NCBI RefSeq assembly: GCF_003634095.1
Contig: NZ_RBIR01000011.1
Location: forward strand, 1 to 64,000
Source of the DNA: Arthrobacter oryzae
GTDB taxonomy: Bacteria; Actinomycetota; Actinomycetes; Actinomycetales; Micrococcaceae
DNA length: 64,000 nucleotides
Direction: 5' to 3'
Each line of letters opens with the position of its first letter. Position 1 is the first letter of the stretch. This document shows positions 1 to 7,619 of the stretch, one piece after another. Below the pieces are notes generated by a model. It was not told the origin of the DNA. It saw only the letters and a list, made by a program, of their open reading frames with translations, and ran no database searches. The translations under genes and the position numbers were made by a program.

Positions 1-179
1 CTCTGCGCGCCGGCCCGCTGAAGCAGGCTGCGCATGATGTACCGGGCACGCTCCGTGCCCTGTTCCTGAATCAGCGTATCCAGGGACTCCAGCCACTCGG
101 CGGTCTCTTCCGGATCACGATCAGGCAGCTGGTTTGTCAACCCGCTGAGGATATGGGAGGTATCTTCTCCTGCAGCCAC
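1..179 (-). CDS. aceE: Pyruvate dehydrogenase E1 component, N-terminal part (cut by window start)
   Basis: Only the first 59 codons are present; the gene runs off the left edge. The peptide starts VAAGEDTSHILSGL and contains DPEETAEWLESLD and GTERARYIM, the conserved N-terminus of the homodimeric AceE E1 subunit, which decarboxylates pyruvate with thiamine diphosphate in the cytoplasmic pyruvate dehydrogenase complex. A GTG start at 179 is chosen because AGAGAGG lies about 6 bases upstream and the ATG codons further out are out of frame or run into a stop. The family is about 900 residues, so most of the gene lies outside. Recognition is from remembered family sequence; the catalytic core is not visible. 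Confidence 0.85.
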   Translation of the reverse strand, partial: MAAGEDTSHILSGLTNQLPDRDPEETAEWLESLDTLIQEQGTERARYIMRSLLQRAGAQ

Positions 180-230
180 GTCCAGCCTCTCTTCATCGTT
201 GAATGGTTGGCTCAAGTTTTCATTGAGTGA

Positions 231-240
231 GAAAATTTTC
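231..240. promoter_or_regulatory. AT-rich palindrome in the aceE upstream region
   Basis: GAAAATTTTC is a perfect 10-base palindrome in an unusually AT-rich patch about 50 bases upstream of the aceE start, flanked by TTGCAA. The position suits an operator or part of the promoter. No regulator can be assigned, and an AT-rich promoter patch could give such a palindrome by chance. Confidence 0.3.
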
Positions 241-337
241 TTGCAATTCGAGATTATCGATGCGGCTCGGGGCACGTCAACACCAGCGGCGCATCACCAC
301 GGCTCTGCAGTCACAATCGGTCGGAACGGCCCCACAA

Positions 338-402
338 GCAACGCGGGGTCAGATATGGCCCATTGAGCCGCACGGCACCGGCCGTATCTGACCCCGCGTT
401 GC
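338..402. repeat. Long inverted repeat, 18-base perfect arms
   Basis: GCAACGCGGGGTCAGATA (338-355) is exactly reverse-complemented at 385-402, leaving a 29-base loop. It would fold into a very stable hairpin and lies in the noncoding gap between aceE and uraH. There is no U-tract, so a plain intrinsic terminator is unlikely. It may be a dispersed palindromic intergenic repeat, which a genome-wide search would show. Confidence 0.7.
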
Positions 403-406
403 ATGC

Positions 407-441
407 TAACCGGGGCGTCGCTTGGTAACCGGGGCGTCGCT
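407..441. repeat. Short tandem direct repeat, period 19
   Basis: TAACCGGGGCGTCGCT occurs at 407-422 and again at 426-441, directly after the long inverted repeat. No coding frame uses it convincingly. It may be a duplication scar next to the palindrome. Confidence 0.6.
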
Positions 442-617
442 CAGGCCGTGGCGAGCAGCCTGCCTCAATGCCTGGAGAGCAGCGGGACCCCGGTCATCTT
501 GGGGCAGTGCCACAGCGTCACGGCCACCGAGTCAAGCACGGGCGACGGAGACCTTCCGGTGTGATTCCGGGTGGATGACGGGGCGAGCATGCACCCAACG
601 GCGGCCCGAGCGTGTAG
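442..617. other. Noncoding gap between the repeats and uraH
   Basis: A short plus-strand frame from GTG at about 449 reads VASSLPQCLESSGTPVI and stops after roughly 40 codons, with no ribosome binding site or recognisable family. It may be a remnant of a lost gene. Nothing else is supported here. Confidence 0.3.
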
Positions 618-959
618 TTAGCTGCCGCGGTACGTGGAGTAAGCGAAGGGGCTCAGTAGGAGCGGGACATGGTAGTGGTCCTGGGACTCGGACACCGCGA
701 AGGTCAGTGTGACCTCGGGAAAGAAGGTTTCGATTCCGGCCGCCCTGTAATAGCTTCCGGTGTCAAAGCCCAGCCGATAGGTGCCGGACGAAAGCTTGTC
801 CGGCCCGAGAGACTTGATTCGGCCGTCGTCGTCCGTGGCGCCTGCCGCGATCTTGGTCCAGCGCTCGCCGTCGAGCTTGTGGAAGGTGACGGCGACACCG
901 GCTGCGGGCTTGCCGGTGACGGTGTCCAGGACGTGGGTGGTGACGTGGGAGGGGCTCAT
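618..959 (-). CDS. uraH: 5-hydroxyisourate hydrolase (transthyretin-like)
   Basis: Hydrolyses 5-hydroxyisourate to OHCU, the second step of urate breakdown to allantoin. The 113-residue length is normal for the family. The N-terminus SHVTTHVLDTVTGKPAAG carries the conserved His, and the protein ends in the signature YRGS. ATG at 959 is used; it overlaps the uraD stop as ATGA, showing translational coupling. No urate oxidase or allantoinase gene is nearby, so the rest of the pathway must be elsewhere. This is a cytoplasmic tetrameric enzyme in known relatives. Confidence 0.95.
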   Translation of the reverse strand: MSPSHVTTHVLDTVTGKPAAGVAVTFHKLDGERWTKIAAGATDDDGRIKSLGPDKLSSGTYRLGFDTGSYYRAAGIETFFPEVTLTFAVSESQDHYHVPLLLSPFAYSTYRGS

Positions 960-1453
960 GTGCCGATCAGTCCTTCGAGTCGGAGCACCGCGATTTCGCG
1001 CAGCTGCTGGCCGATGATTGCTTGTTCCTGTTCCAGGGTGTGCGCAAGCCTGGCGTTGAGGGCGGCGAGGACGTCCTCCCGGCTGCGGCCGGCGGCGCGG
1101 ATAAGGAAGACCTGGCCGAATTTTTCTTCGTAACTTCGGTTTCCCTCGGTGATGGCTGCCGCAACAGCCGGGTCCGGAATGCCCAGGCCTGCCTGCTCCG
1201 ACTGGGAAAGCCGGGCCTCCGTGCTGTTTCCTGCGGCCCGTTCGCCGATGCGCGGATGGTGGGCCAATGCGGCCGCAACCTCCTGCCCGGTAAAGGGTTC
1301 TGCTGCCTGGTTGGCGGCTTCGATGAGGCTCGCGGCGTTCCCGAAGGGCCGGCCCTGAACGATCTCCTCGATCCACCGCTCAATGTCCAGGCACGGACGC
1401 AGTGCGGCCGCGGCCTCGGCATGTCCGGCCGCGTTAAAGTCTTCCAACAGCAT
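956..1453 (-). CDS. uraD: 2-oxo-4-hydroxy-4-carboxy-5-ureidoimidazoline decarboxylase
   Basis: Converts OHCU to S-allantoin, the step after the UraH reaction, so the two overlapping genes encode consecutive reactions. The 165-residue protein shows the family pattern: an N-terminal LEDFNAAG, then the catalytic His in HPRIGER, followed by the helical C-terminal half with LNARLAHTLEQEQAI. The ATG at 1453 has AAAGGA about 8 bases upstream. It is first in a two-gene minus-strand operon; the promoter should lie in the AT-rich stretch around 1495-1555. Confidence 0.95.
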   Translation of the reverse strand: MLLEDFNAAGHAEAAAALRPCLDIERWIEEIVQGRPFGNAASLIEAANQAAEPFTGQEVAAALAHHPRIGERAAGNSTEARLSQSEQAGLGIPDPAVAAAITEGNRSYEEKFGQVFLIRAAGRSREDVLAALNARLAHTLEQEQAIIGQQLREIAVLRLEGLIGT

Positions 1454-1704
1454 GTGTCAGATCCTTTGTGTCAATGCTGGCATCCACGGCGTAGGGCTAT
1501 ACGGGCAAGATATTCGTATCGTGGAACTGTTATTTCAGCATATGCAAAAAATTGAACCCTACCGCGCCCTGGGTGTCAACCGCCTGCCCGTTTCCGCGGC
1601 GCTTGCCGACATCCGCGCCGGAATCCGACGGGCGCGCCCCGGATCCGCGGTGCGACCGTCCGAAACCGGCGCGGAAACCCGCGGGCGTAGCGGATTTCCG
1701 GCGC
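1454..1704. other. Gap holding the divergent promoters of uraD and the small Cys protein
   Basis: AT-rich sequence at about 1500-1555 (GATATTCGTATC, TTTCAGCATATGC) probably contains the minus-strand promoter of the ureide operon. From 1560 to 1700 the sequence is GC-rich with no convincing frame. No defined operator for a purine-type regulator was recognised. Confidence 0.35.
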
Positions 1705-1724
1705 GCATACCCCTGGGGGTATGC
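1705..1724 (+). promoter_or_regulatory. Perfect CsoR-like inverted repeat operator
   Basis: GCATACCCCTGGGGGTATGC is two perfect 9-base arms around TG. The TACCCC-GGGGTA core resembles operators of the CsoR/RicR/CstR repressor family, which sense Cu(I) or persulfide. A possible -10 hexamer TATGCT (1720-1725) overlaps the right arm, so binding would block transcription of the small Cys-rich gene 50 bases downstream. The regulator itself is not in this window. The palindrome is seen directly; the regulator class is inferred. Confidence 0.7.
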
Positions 1725-1774
1725 TAGAGATTCGAGAACCACCGACCGAGAACCGCTGACAAGGGAGAACCCGG

Positions 1775-1954
1775 ATGTGCCGTGCAGTTGCCTGCAAGAA
1801 GTGCGGAAAGACCACCTGGGCCGGGTGCGGCCAGCACGTTGACCAGGTAATGCGGGGCGTCCCCAACGCCGACCGCTGCCGCGGCCACGAGGGCGAGACC
1901 AGCACCACGACCGGCACCAAGACCGGCTTCTTCGCCAAGCTGTTCGGCCGCTAG
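1775..1954 (+). CDS. Small cysteine-rich protein, putative zinc or copper site
   Basis: A 59-residue protein starting MCRAVACKKCGKTTWAGCG, with C2, C7, C10 and C18 near the N-terminus, H21, and C36 before H39, then a Thr-rich linker and a basic hydrophobic end (FFAKLFGR). The CxxC pair and later Cys/His residues suggest a treble-clef-like metal site. ATG at 1775 follows AAGGGAG. The gene lies directly behind a perfect CsoR-like palindrome, which suggests induction by copper or sulfane sulfur. Similar short proteins occur widely in actinobacteria without a known function. A sensor, chaperone or zinc-finger role are all possible. Confidence 0.75.
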   Translation: MCRAVACKKCGKTTWAGCGQHVDQVMRGVPNADRCRGHEGETSTTTGTKTGFFAKLFGR

Positions 1955-1961
1955 GAAGCCC

Positions 1962-2143
1962 GCCGTCGCCGGCCATCAAGGCTGAGCAAATCCAGCCGCG
2001 GTCAGCGGCCCCCGGTTTTTCTAGCCTTGCCTGCCAAGGAGGACAGGCGGGCCGCCGCCGGCCATCAAGGCTGAGCAAATCCAGCCCCGGTCAGCGGCCC
2101 CCGGGTTTCCTAGCCTTGCCTGCCAAGCAGGACAGGCGGGCCG
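1962..2143. repeat. Tandem duplication of an 89-base unit at the end of the phosphotransferase gene
   Basis: The stretch at about 1962-2054 recurs at 2051-2143 with only a few mismatches, for example CATCAAGGCTGAGCAAATCC at 1974 and 2063. The right copy contains the true stop and last codons of the minus-strand phosphotransferase (VLLGRQG). The left copy is an out-of-gene echo of the same 3' end. Both arms also carry the self-complementary CTTGCCTGCCAAG. This is a local tandem duplication covering a gene terminus and its downstream region. Confidence 0.85.
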
Positions 2144-3234
2144 GACTCGTAGCCGGACGCCAGCGGAATGTGCGCGGCACGTTCGTCGAGTACGGCCAGG
2201 GCTCTGGCCGAACGCTTGGGAAACGGGGAACAGGCCAGCCGCAGCCAGACGCCGTCGGAATAAGCATGGAACCGGTCCGGGCTGACGTGCAGCTCTTCCG
2301 CCGCAGCCAGGATCCGCGTGTGGGCCGCCACATACCGGTCCGGCGAAATGCAGGCTACGCGGGCACCCAGTTCCAGATGAACGTCCAGGTTGGCCAGATC
2401 CAGGGCGGCCTCGGCCTGGGCGGTATCGTCGAAATCCAGCAGGCCCAGCGGCGAGGAGCCGCCGGCAGCGAGGATTTGCTTGTCGTGGAGGTCCCCGTGC
2501 GCCCAGACCAGCGGATCCGGCGCGGTCCGGAGCAGGTTCCGGGTCACCTCGTCGGCCCGGGCGCTCAGGGCGTCGCGTTGGGTTGAGGCTTCCGGGATGT
2601 CGTTGTGGTGCCGCAGCCAGCGGTTCACCCAGCGCCGCAGATCGGCAACCTCCACCTCCGGGGAATGGACGGGCAGGGCGGCCAGGGCTGCGTGCCCGGC
2701 GGTGCTACCCACCTGCGCGGTCCAGGCGTGCTGCCATCTCTCCCACAGCCGGTCGAGCTCCCCATCGCTGAGACCCGCGGTGTCGTCGCCCAAATCCCCC
2801 AGGGGCCGGCCGGGAACGGCGCTGAAGACGATCACGTCCGGAGAATTCCGCAGCACCCTGGGTGCGGTGAAGGTCCCGGGGGCCAGGAGGAGCTCGGTCT
2901 GCGCGCAGCGTTCCGCGGGGACGATTGCACCGCCGGGCGGGAAGACCTTGATGTAGCCAGCATCGGTCCGGACGACGGCGCGCATGTGCGGCCGGTAGGA
3001 CACCAATTCCCCGTGCCGGGCCTCCGCACGCAGGGACGGAAGCCCCGGATCGTCCTCAGACAACAGCTCGAACGCTCCGCCACGGAGAACGCCGCCCTGG
3101 ACGCCGGCCTGCCCCGGCGCGACGACCTCCAGGATGTAGTCGCCGACCGTGCTGTCCGGCCATACCCGGTGGATCCGCCAGGTTTGCCCGGAAGAGTCGA
3201 CGGCGGACCGCGGGACCGGCGGGTGCCAGCTCAT
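2110..3234 (-). CDS. APH-fold phosphotransferase of the glycosyltransferase/ABC cluster
   Basis: A 374-residue protein of the aminoglycoside phosphotransferase/choline-kinase fold. The catalytic loop HGDLHDKQIL and the metal-binding LGLLDFDDTAQAE are both present in the C-terminal half. The N-lobe is less typical. ATG at 3234 (MSWHPPVP) is chosen because the frame upstream is alanine-rich low complexity and overlaps the ABC gene, with no ATG, GTG or TTG between 3235 and 3343. It is last in an operon of three glycosyltransferases and an ABC exporter, so the likely substrate is a sugar or lipid-linked intermediate of that pathway rather than an antibiotic. Substrate unknown. Confidence 0.75.
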   Translation of the reverse strand: MSWHPPVPRSAVDSSGQTWRIHRVWPDSTVGDYILEVVAPGQAGVQGGVLRGGAFELLSEDDPGLPSLRAEARHGELVSYRPHMRAVVRTDAGYIKVFPPGGAIVPAERCAQTELLLAPGTFTAPRVLRNSPDVIVFSAVPGRPLGDLGDDTAGLSDGELDRLWERWQHAWTAQVGSTAGHAALAALPVHSPEVEVADLRRWVNRWLRHHNDIPEASTQRDALSARADEVTRNLLRTAPDPLVWAHGDLHDKQILAAGGSSPLGLLDFDDTAQAEAALDLANLDVHLELGARVACISPDRYVAAHTRILAAAEELHVSPDRFHAYSDGVWLRLACSPFPKRSARALAVLDERAAHIPLASGYESGPPVLLGRQG

Positions 3235-3343
3235 GCGATCAACTCCAGGGCTCGGCGGATATGCCAGTCCGGCGGCCGCTGCGCCGGCGGCCGCTGGGTC
3301 TGCAGGCGCTGTCCCGGCGGCCGCTGCGTCTGCAGGGCGGCAA

Positions 3344-5230
3344 TCATTTCGGCACCTTGAACAGTTCACCCGGTTCTGCGGTCTGCTGCCGATGGACCCA
3401 GTCGGCAAAGCGGGAGTCCGGATCGGCCAGCAATGACTGCGGCGCTCCATCTTCGAGAATTTCGCCGTCTTCGAGCCAGATCACCCGGTCGCTCGACTGG
3501 GCCGAGTTGACGTCGTGGGTAATTGTGATGGAGGTCCGGCCCTCGGTGAGTGTGTCCAGGGCCTCGAGGACCGAATCCCGCGAGGCCGGATCAAGGCCCG
3601 CGGTCGCCTCGTCCAGGATCACGATGGGGGCCTTGCGGAGCATGGCGCGGGCCACGGCCAGCCGTTGACGCTGTCCGCCGGAAAGATCGTTGGCCGCCTC
3701 CCCAAGGACAGTTTCGTAGCCCTCGGGCAGTGCGCGGATGAAGCCGTCGGCCTGTGCAAGGACGGCCACGGCTTCGATCTCCTCATCGGTGGCATCGAGG
3801 CGGCCGAACCTGATGTTTTCCCGGACCGACGTTCCGAACAGCACGGAGTCTTGGAGCAGGATTGAGACGTGGGCACGCACGGAAGCGATGGTCAGGCCCC
3901 GCAGGTCCTTCCCTCCGAGACTGACACTCCCCTCCCAGGGGTCCACCATCCGAAGGATCATGGACGCCAGCGTGGACTTCCCGGCCCCGGAGGGCCCCAG
4001 CACGGCGCAGTGCTGACCCGCCGGTATGGTCAGGTTGATCCCCTTGAGTACCGAAGCCCCGTCGAAGTGGCCGGCCCAGACGTTGTCGAAGACGACGTCG
4101 GGGTGCGGGCTCGCCAGCGGGACGGCATTGGGCGCCTCGGGCACATCACTCTGGGCATCGAGCAGGTCCGCCACCCGCTCCCCGGAGGCCGTCGCGCGGG
4201 CGATACGGCTGGTGTACCGGGCCACATCCTTGAGCGGCCTCATCCCGGTTTTCAGGTAAAACAGAAAAACGGTCAGATCTCCGGGGGTCATCGCATGTTG
4301 CATCACCCTCCATCCGCCGGCAGCCAGGACCACCCCCGTCGCGATTCCGGTCAGGACGTCGGTTTTCCGTTGCAGGCTGGCGGACAGCCGTAGCGTGGCC
4401 ACCCCCGAGCCAGACGCTGCCTGGTTGCTCTTGCCGAAACCCGAGCTGAGGGTGTCTTCGAGTCCATACGCCTGGACTTCGCGCATTGCTCCCAAGGTTT
4501 GTGCGGCCGTGGTGGCCAGGGCGCTTTCGCCCTTGCGTGACGTGCGGGCCGCGGTGGTAATCGATCCCGAGCTCTTACGGGAAAACAAAATGAATATCCC
4601 GATGGACAGGAACGTCACCAGGGCGATAAAAGGATCGAGCCAGAGCATGATGATCATCATGGCGATCAGGGACACGACGTTGCCGATGAGGGGGAGCCCT
4701 GCTGTGACGGCCACGTCCTGCAGCCGGGATACGTCCGCGACGAGCCGTTGGACCGTGTCGCCGGTGGAGGCGTGGCTGTGGTGGCGCATCGAGAGGCTCT
4801 GGAGGTGGCGGAAGGTCCTGGCCCGCAATTCGGAGGAAATGCGGGTACCCACGAGGGCGAACGAGATCGAGGACAGGTAGCTTGCCACGGCCCGGACCAG
4901 GCTGATGACAACCACTGCCCCGGCGCAGAGAAGCAACACCTGGAAGCTAGCCTCCACGCTGAGCGGGGACCTGCGCAGATTGGCGCCGAGTGAGTGTGAG
5001 ACGGAGTCGAGGACGATCTTCACCGGCCACGGTTCCAGAAGCCGGAAGAGGATCTCCACGGCCATGGCAATGAATCCCCAGGTGATGAGCATCCTGTGCC
5101 CGCGCAGATGCGGGCGGATGCACCGCAAGGTTCGCTGCATCGGAGTGGGTTCGGCCGGCTCGCTGGTGCCGGCCCTGCGCCACAGTGTTCGCCAGCTACG
5201 GGGGTGCGAATGCCTGGCCTCGGTGGTCAT
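3344..5230 (-). CDS. ABC-type exporter, fused membrane and ATPase domains
   Basis: A 628-residue half-exporter: six membrane helices in residues 45-345, then a complete nucleotide-binding domain with Walker A GPSGAGKST (412-420), Q-loop Gln460, signature LSGGQ (516-520), Walker B IVILDE (536-541) and H-loop His572. All catalytic residues are intact, so a homodimer would have two active sites. The ATG at 5230 overlaps the upstream glycosyltransferase stop as ATGA. The context of three glycosyltransferases and a kinase suggests export or flipping of a glycosylated product across the membrane. The substrate cannot be deduced from sequence. Confidence 0.9.
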   Translation of the reverse strand: MTTEARHSHPRSWRTLWRRAGTSEPAEPTPMQRTLRCIRPHLRGHRMLITWGFIAMAVEILFRLLEPWPVKIVLDSVSHSLGANLRRSPLSVEASFQVLLLCAGAVVVISLVRAVASYLSSISFALVGTRISSELRARTFRHLQSLSMRHHSHASTGDTVQRLVADVSRLQDVAVTAGLPLIGNVVSLIAMMIIMLWLDPFIALVTFLSIGIFILFSRKSSGSITTAARTSRKGESALATTAAQTLGAMREVQAYGLEDTLSSGFGKSNQAASGSGVATLRLSASLQRKTDVLTGIATGVVLAAGGWRVMQHAMTPGDLTVFLFYLKTGMRPLKDVARYTSRIARATASGERVADLLDAQSDVPEAPNAVPLASPHPDVVFDNVWAGHFDGASVLKGINLTIPAGQHCAVLGPSGAGKSTLASMILRMVDPWEGSVSLGGKDLRGLTIASVRAHVSILLQDSVLFGTSVRENIRFGRLDATDEEIEAVAVLAQADGFIRALPEGYETVLGEAANDLSGGQRQRLAVARAMLRKAPIVILDEATAGLDPASRDSVLEALDTLTEGRTSITITHDVNSAQSSDRVIWLEDGEILEDGAPQSLLADPDSRFADWVHRQQTAEPGELFKVPK

Positions 5231-6402
5231 CGCATTGCCAGTCTGCGTGCGGGCGGGAGTGCCCCGGTGATCCGGGACAGCACCCCGCTCCAGCTGAACT
5301 TCTGCACAGCGTCACTGCGGGCCTCGCGCCCGAGCCTGTCCCGCAGACCCGGGTCTTCGCCGAGCCGAACGAGGGCGTCGGCGAGTGCGGCCGGCTCCCC
5401 GGCCGGGACGAGGATTCCGGTGCGGCCGTCCTGAATGATGGACGGGATCTGGCCCACGGCGCTCGCGATCACGGGCAGCGCGGCCGCCATGTACTCAAAG
5501 ACCTTCAACGGCGAGAAGTAATCGTCCTGGCCTGGGGCGTCCGGGGGATAGGGTGCGGCCGCGGCGTCAAATTCTGCCAGGAGTGCGGGCACGGCAGCCG
5601 GCGGAACGGCGCCGGTGAACACCGTTGGCACGCCGAGAGACTCGGCGAGGCGTTCGAGATCCGCCCGCCCGGGACCGTCACCGACCACCTGGACCTGCCA
5701 GCGCAGACCGGGGTCACGTGTCTGTTGGTTGGCCAGGGCCACACCGTGCAGCAGGCCGGGGACGCCATGCCAGGGCTTCAGCGTTCCGACAAACCCGACC
5801 GTGAGGTGGTCCGGATTTCGGCGCCCGGGGCGGCGGGCCGAAATCCGGTCGACGTTCACGCCGTTCGCTGCCAGCACGGTCCTGGCGGTCGGCACCCGCG
5901 CCCGCACCCAGTGCACCACGGGATCCGAGACGCAGGCCACGACGTCGGCCGTGGCCGCGTTGCGGCGGAACACCGTGTCGGCCTTCTTCACATCCAGCAG
6001 CTGGCGGTACCGCTGCTGCTCCTCAATGAGTGGGGCGTTGACCTCGAGTACTGACGGCACGTCCAGGACGCGGGCCACCACGGACAGCGCCGGACTGAAG
6101 AGCGAATAGCGCTCGTAGAACAGCCCGCAGCCGTTGCGCAGGACCTCGTCCGCCAGGCCCAGGGCGGCGTCCTGCACGGCCCGTTCCCGCGCGGGGCCCG
6201 GGACGGATTCCGGCCTGACCTCGACGACGTCGAGATCGACAAGATCGCTGGGCCGCTCGGTGCCGAGCTGGGTGCAGTAGACCGTGACGGTGGCGCCGGT
6301 CCCGCGCCACGCCCGGACGATTTCCTGGACGTGCACTGAGGAGCCCTTGGTGCCGAAAACAGGCACGCCGGGATCAGCGCAGAGGTAGGCCACGCGTGTC
6401 AT
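5227..6402 (-). CDS. Glycosyltransferase, GT-B fold, GT4-like
   Basis: 391 residues. The N-terminal Rossmann domain starts MTRVAYLCADPGVPVFGTKG, with the flexible SSVHVQEIV acceptor segment. The C-terminal domain has VGFVGTLKPWHG and the donor-binding EX7E-type region FSPLKVFEYMAAALPVIAS. These mark a retaining GT4 enzyme using a nucleotide sugar. Start and stop overlap both neighbours by 4 bases (ATGA), so it is translated as part of the operon. Probably adds a sugar to the product exported by the downstream ABC protein. Confidence 0.88.
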   Translation of the reverse strand: MTRVAYLCADPGVPVFGTKGSSVHVQEIVRAWRGTGATVTVYCTQLGTERPSDLVDLDVVEVRPESVPGPARERAVQDAALGLADEVLRNGCGLFYERYSLFSPALSVVARVLDVPSVLEVNAPLIEEQQRYRQLLDVKKADTVFRRNAATADVVACVSDPVVHWVRARVPTARTVLAANGVNVDRISARRPGRRNPDHLTVGFVGTLKPWHGVPGLLHGVALANQQTRDPGLRWQVQVVGDGPGRADLERLAESLGVPTVFTGAVPPAAVPALLAEFDAAAAPYPPDAPGQDDYFSPLKVFEYMAAALPVIASAVGQIPSIIQDGRTGILVPAGEPAALADALVRLGEDPGLRDRLGREARSDAVQKFSWSGVLSRITGALPPARRLAMR

Positions 6403-7619
6403 GCGGCGCTCCTTTCAGAACGGGAGAGGGATCTCAGGAGCTCGGCCTGGCGGTGGACGTCGTAGTCCTCCTCGATCACGGCCCGGGCATTGCGGGACAG
6501 GGCAACCCGGTCCGTGGCGGGGGAGCCGAGGGTGCGGATGCCGCGGGCCAGTGCGTGCGGATTTCCCGGCCGGACCAGGACCCCGGTGCTGCCGTTCCGA
6601 ACCACTTCGGGGATCCCGGTGACGGACGTGCTGACGCAAGGGACGCCTGTGGCCATGGCCTCGAGCAGCACCGTGGGCATGCCGTCGGCGTTGCCGTCGG
6701 CGCCGACCACACACGGCGCCACGAAGACGTCGGCGGAGTCCAGAAGCTCGTGGACCTGGTCCTGGGTCTGCGGGCCCAGCAGCCGGACATGTTCACCGAG
6801 CCGGAGCTGATCGATGCTGGCCTCCAGTTCGTCGGCCATGAGCCCGGTCCCGGCGATCCGGAGGTCCAACTTGACCCCCTGGTCCAGCAGTTCGGCGGCC
6901 GCGGGCAGCAGATGCTGGAAGCCTTTCTTCTCCACCAGGCGACCGATGGCCGCGATCCGCAGGGTAGGTCCGAGCGGGCGGGGCTCCCGGTACGGGAAGT
7001 GCTCCAGCTCCAGGCCGTTGCGCACCAGGTGGAGCCGGGACGTCGAGCCCGGGAAGCGGCGGCGCAGGTAACGCAGGTTGTACTGGCTGATGGTCACGGC
7101 ATGGTGGGCCTGCTCCAGCTTGAGCCGCAGATCGTCGTCGCGGACCGATTCATGGAAGATGTCCACCGCGTGGGCCGTAAACGAGAAGGGGATGCCGGTA
7201 ATGAAGGACGCCAGCCGGGCGACCGTTGTGGCGCCCGACGCGAAGTGGACGTGCATGTGCCGGAGGTTCCGGCCCTGCAAAGCGGTGGCCAGGTTGATGG
7301 CCTGGACGGCTTCGTCCGCCGTGGCGGCGGCGAGTTCGGCGAAGTTCCGGCCGATGGCGGCCGTGAGCCCCGCCTCGTCGGCCAACTGAAGGGCCTCCCA
7401 CAGGGCAATCGTCTTGATGGGGCGGTCAATGTAGGTCACCGGCGCCTGGACCCGGGCGAGCTCGGGGTGGAATCGGGCGTCGTTGGTGGGCAGGAGCGAG
7501 AAGATTTCGATCCGGTCCCCCGCAGCTTCGCGGGCCAGGATTTCCGCAACGATGAACGTTTCGGAGAATCGCGGATACATCTTGAGGACGTAGGCGGTCC
7601 CCGGTTCAGACGGCGACAC
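6399..7619 (-). CDS. Glycosyltransferase, GT4 family (colanic-acid WcaL-like)
   Basis: A GT-B enzyme of about 406 residues. The N-terminus GTAYVLKMYPRFSETFIVAEIL is typical of WcaL/AmsK-like GT4 enzymes, followed by HVHFASGATTVARLA, the FTAHAVDIF acceptor loop and IGRLVEKKGF. The donor-binding region is GADGNADGMPTVLLEAMATGVPCVST. A GTG start at 7619 is preferred: it overlaps the upstream stop by only 14 bases and leaves a family-like N-terminus, while longer forms would overlap by over 100 bases. Second gene in the operon; its stop overlaps the next start as ATGA. Confidence 0.85.
   Translation of the reverse strand: MSPSEPGTAYVLKMYPRFSETFIVAEILAREAAGDRIEIFSLLPTNDARFHPELARVQAPVTYIDRPIKTIALWEALQLADEAGLTAAIGRNFAELAAATADEAVQAINLATALQGRNLRHMHVHFASGATTVARLASFITGIPFSFTAHAVDIFHESVRDDDLRLKLEQAHHAVTISQYNLRYLRRRFPGSTSRLHLVRNGLELEHFPYREPRPLGPTLRIAAIGRLVEKKGFQHLLPAAAELLDQGVKLDLRIAGTGLMADELEASIDQLRLGEHVRLLGPQTQDQVHELLDSADVFVAPCVVGADGNADGMPTVLLEAMATGVPCVSTSVTGIPEVVRNGSTGVLVRPGNPHALARGIRTLGSPATDRVALSRNARAVIEEDYDVHRQAELLRSLSRSERSAA

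Noticed and set aside
2110..3450. Longer phosphotransferase from 3450
   Set aside because: It would overlap the ABC exporter by over 100 bases and begin with an unlikely Arg/Cys/Ala-rich stretch; MSWHPPVP at 3234 is the first sensible start.
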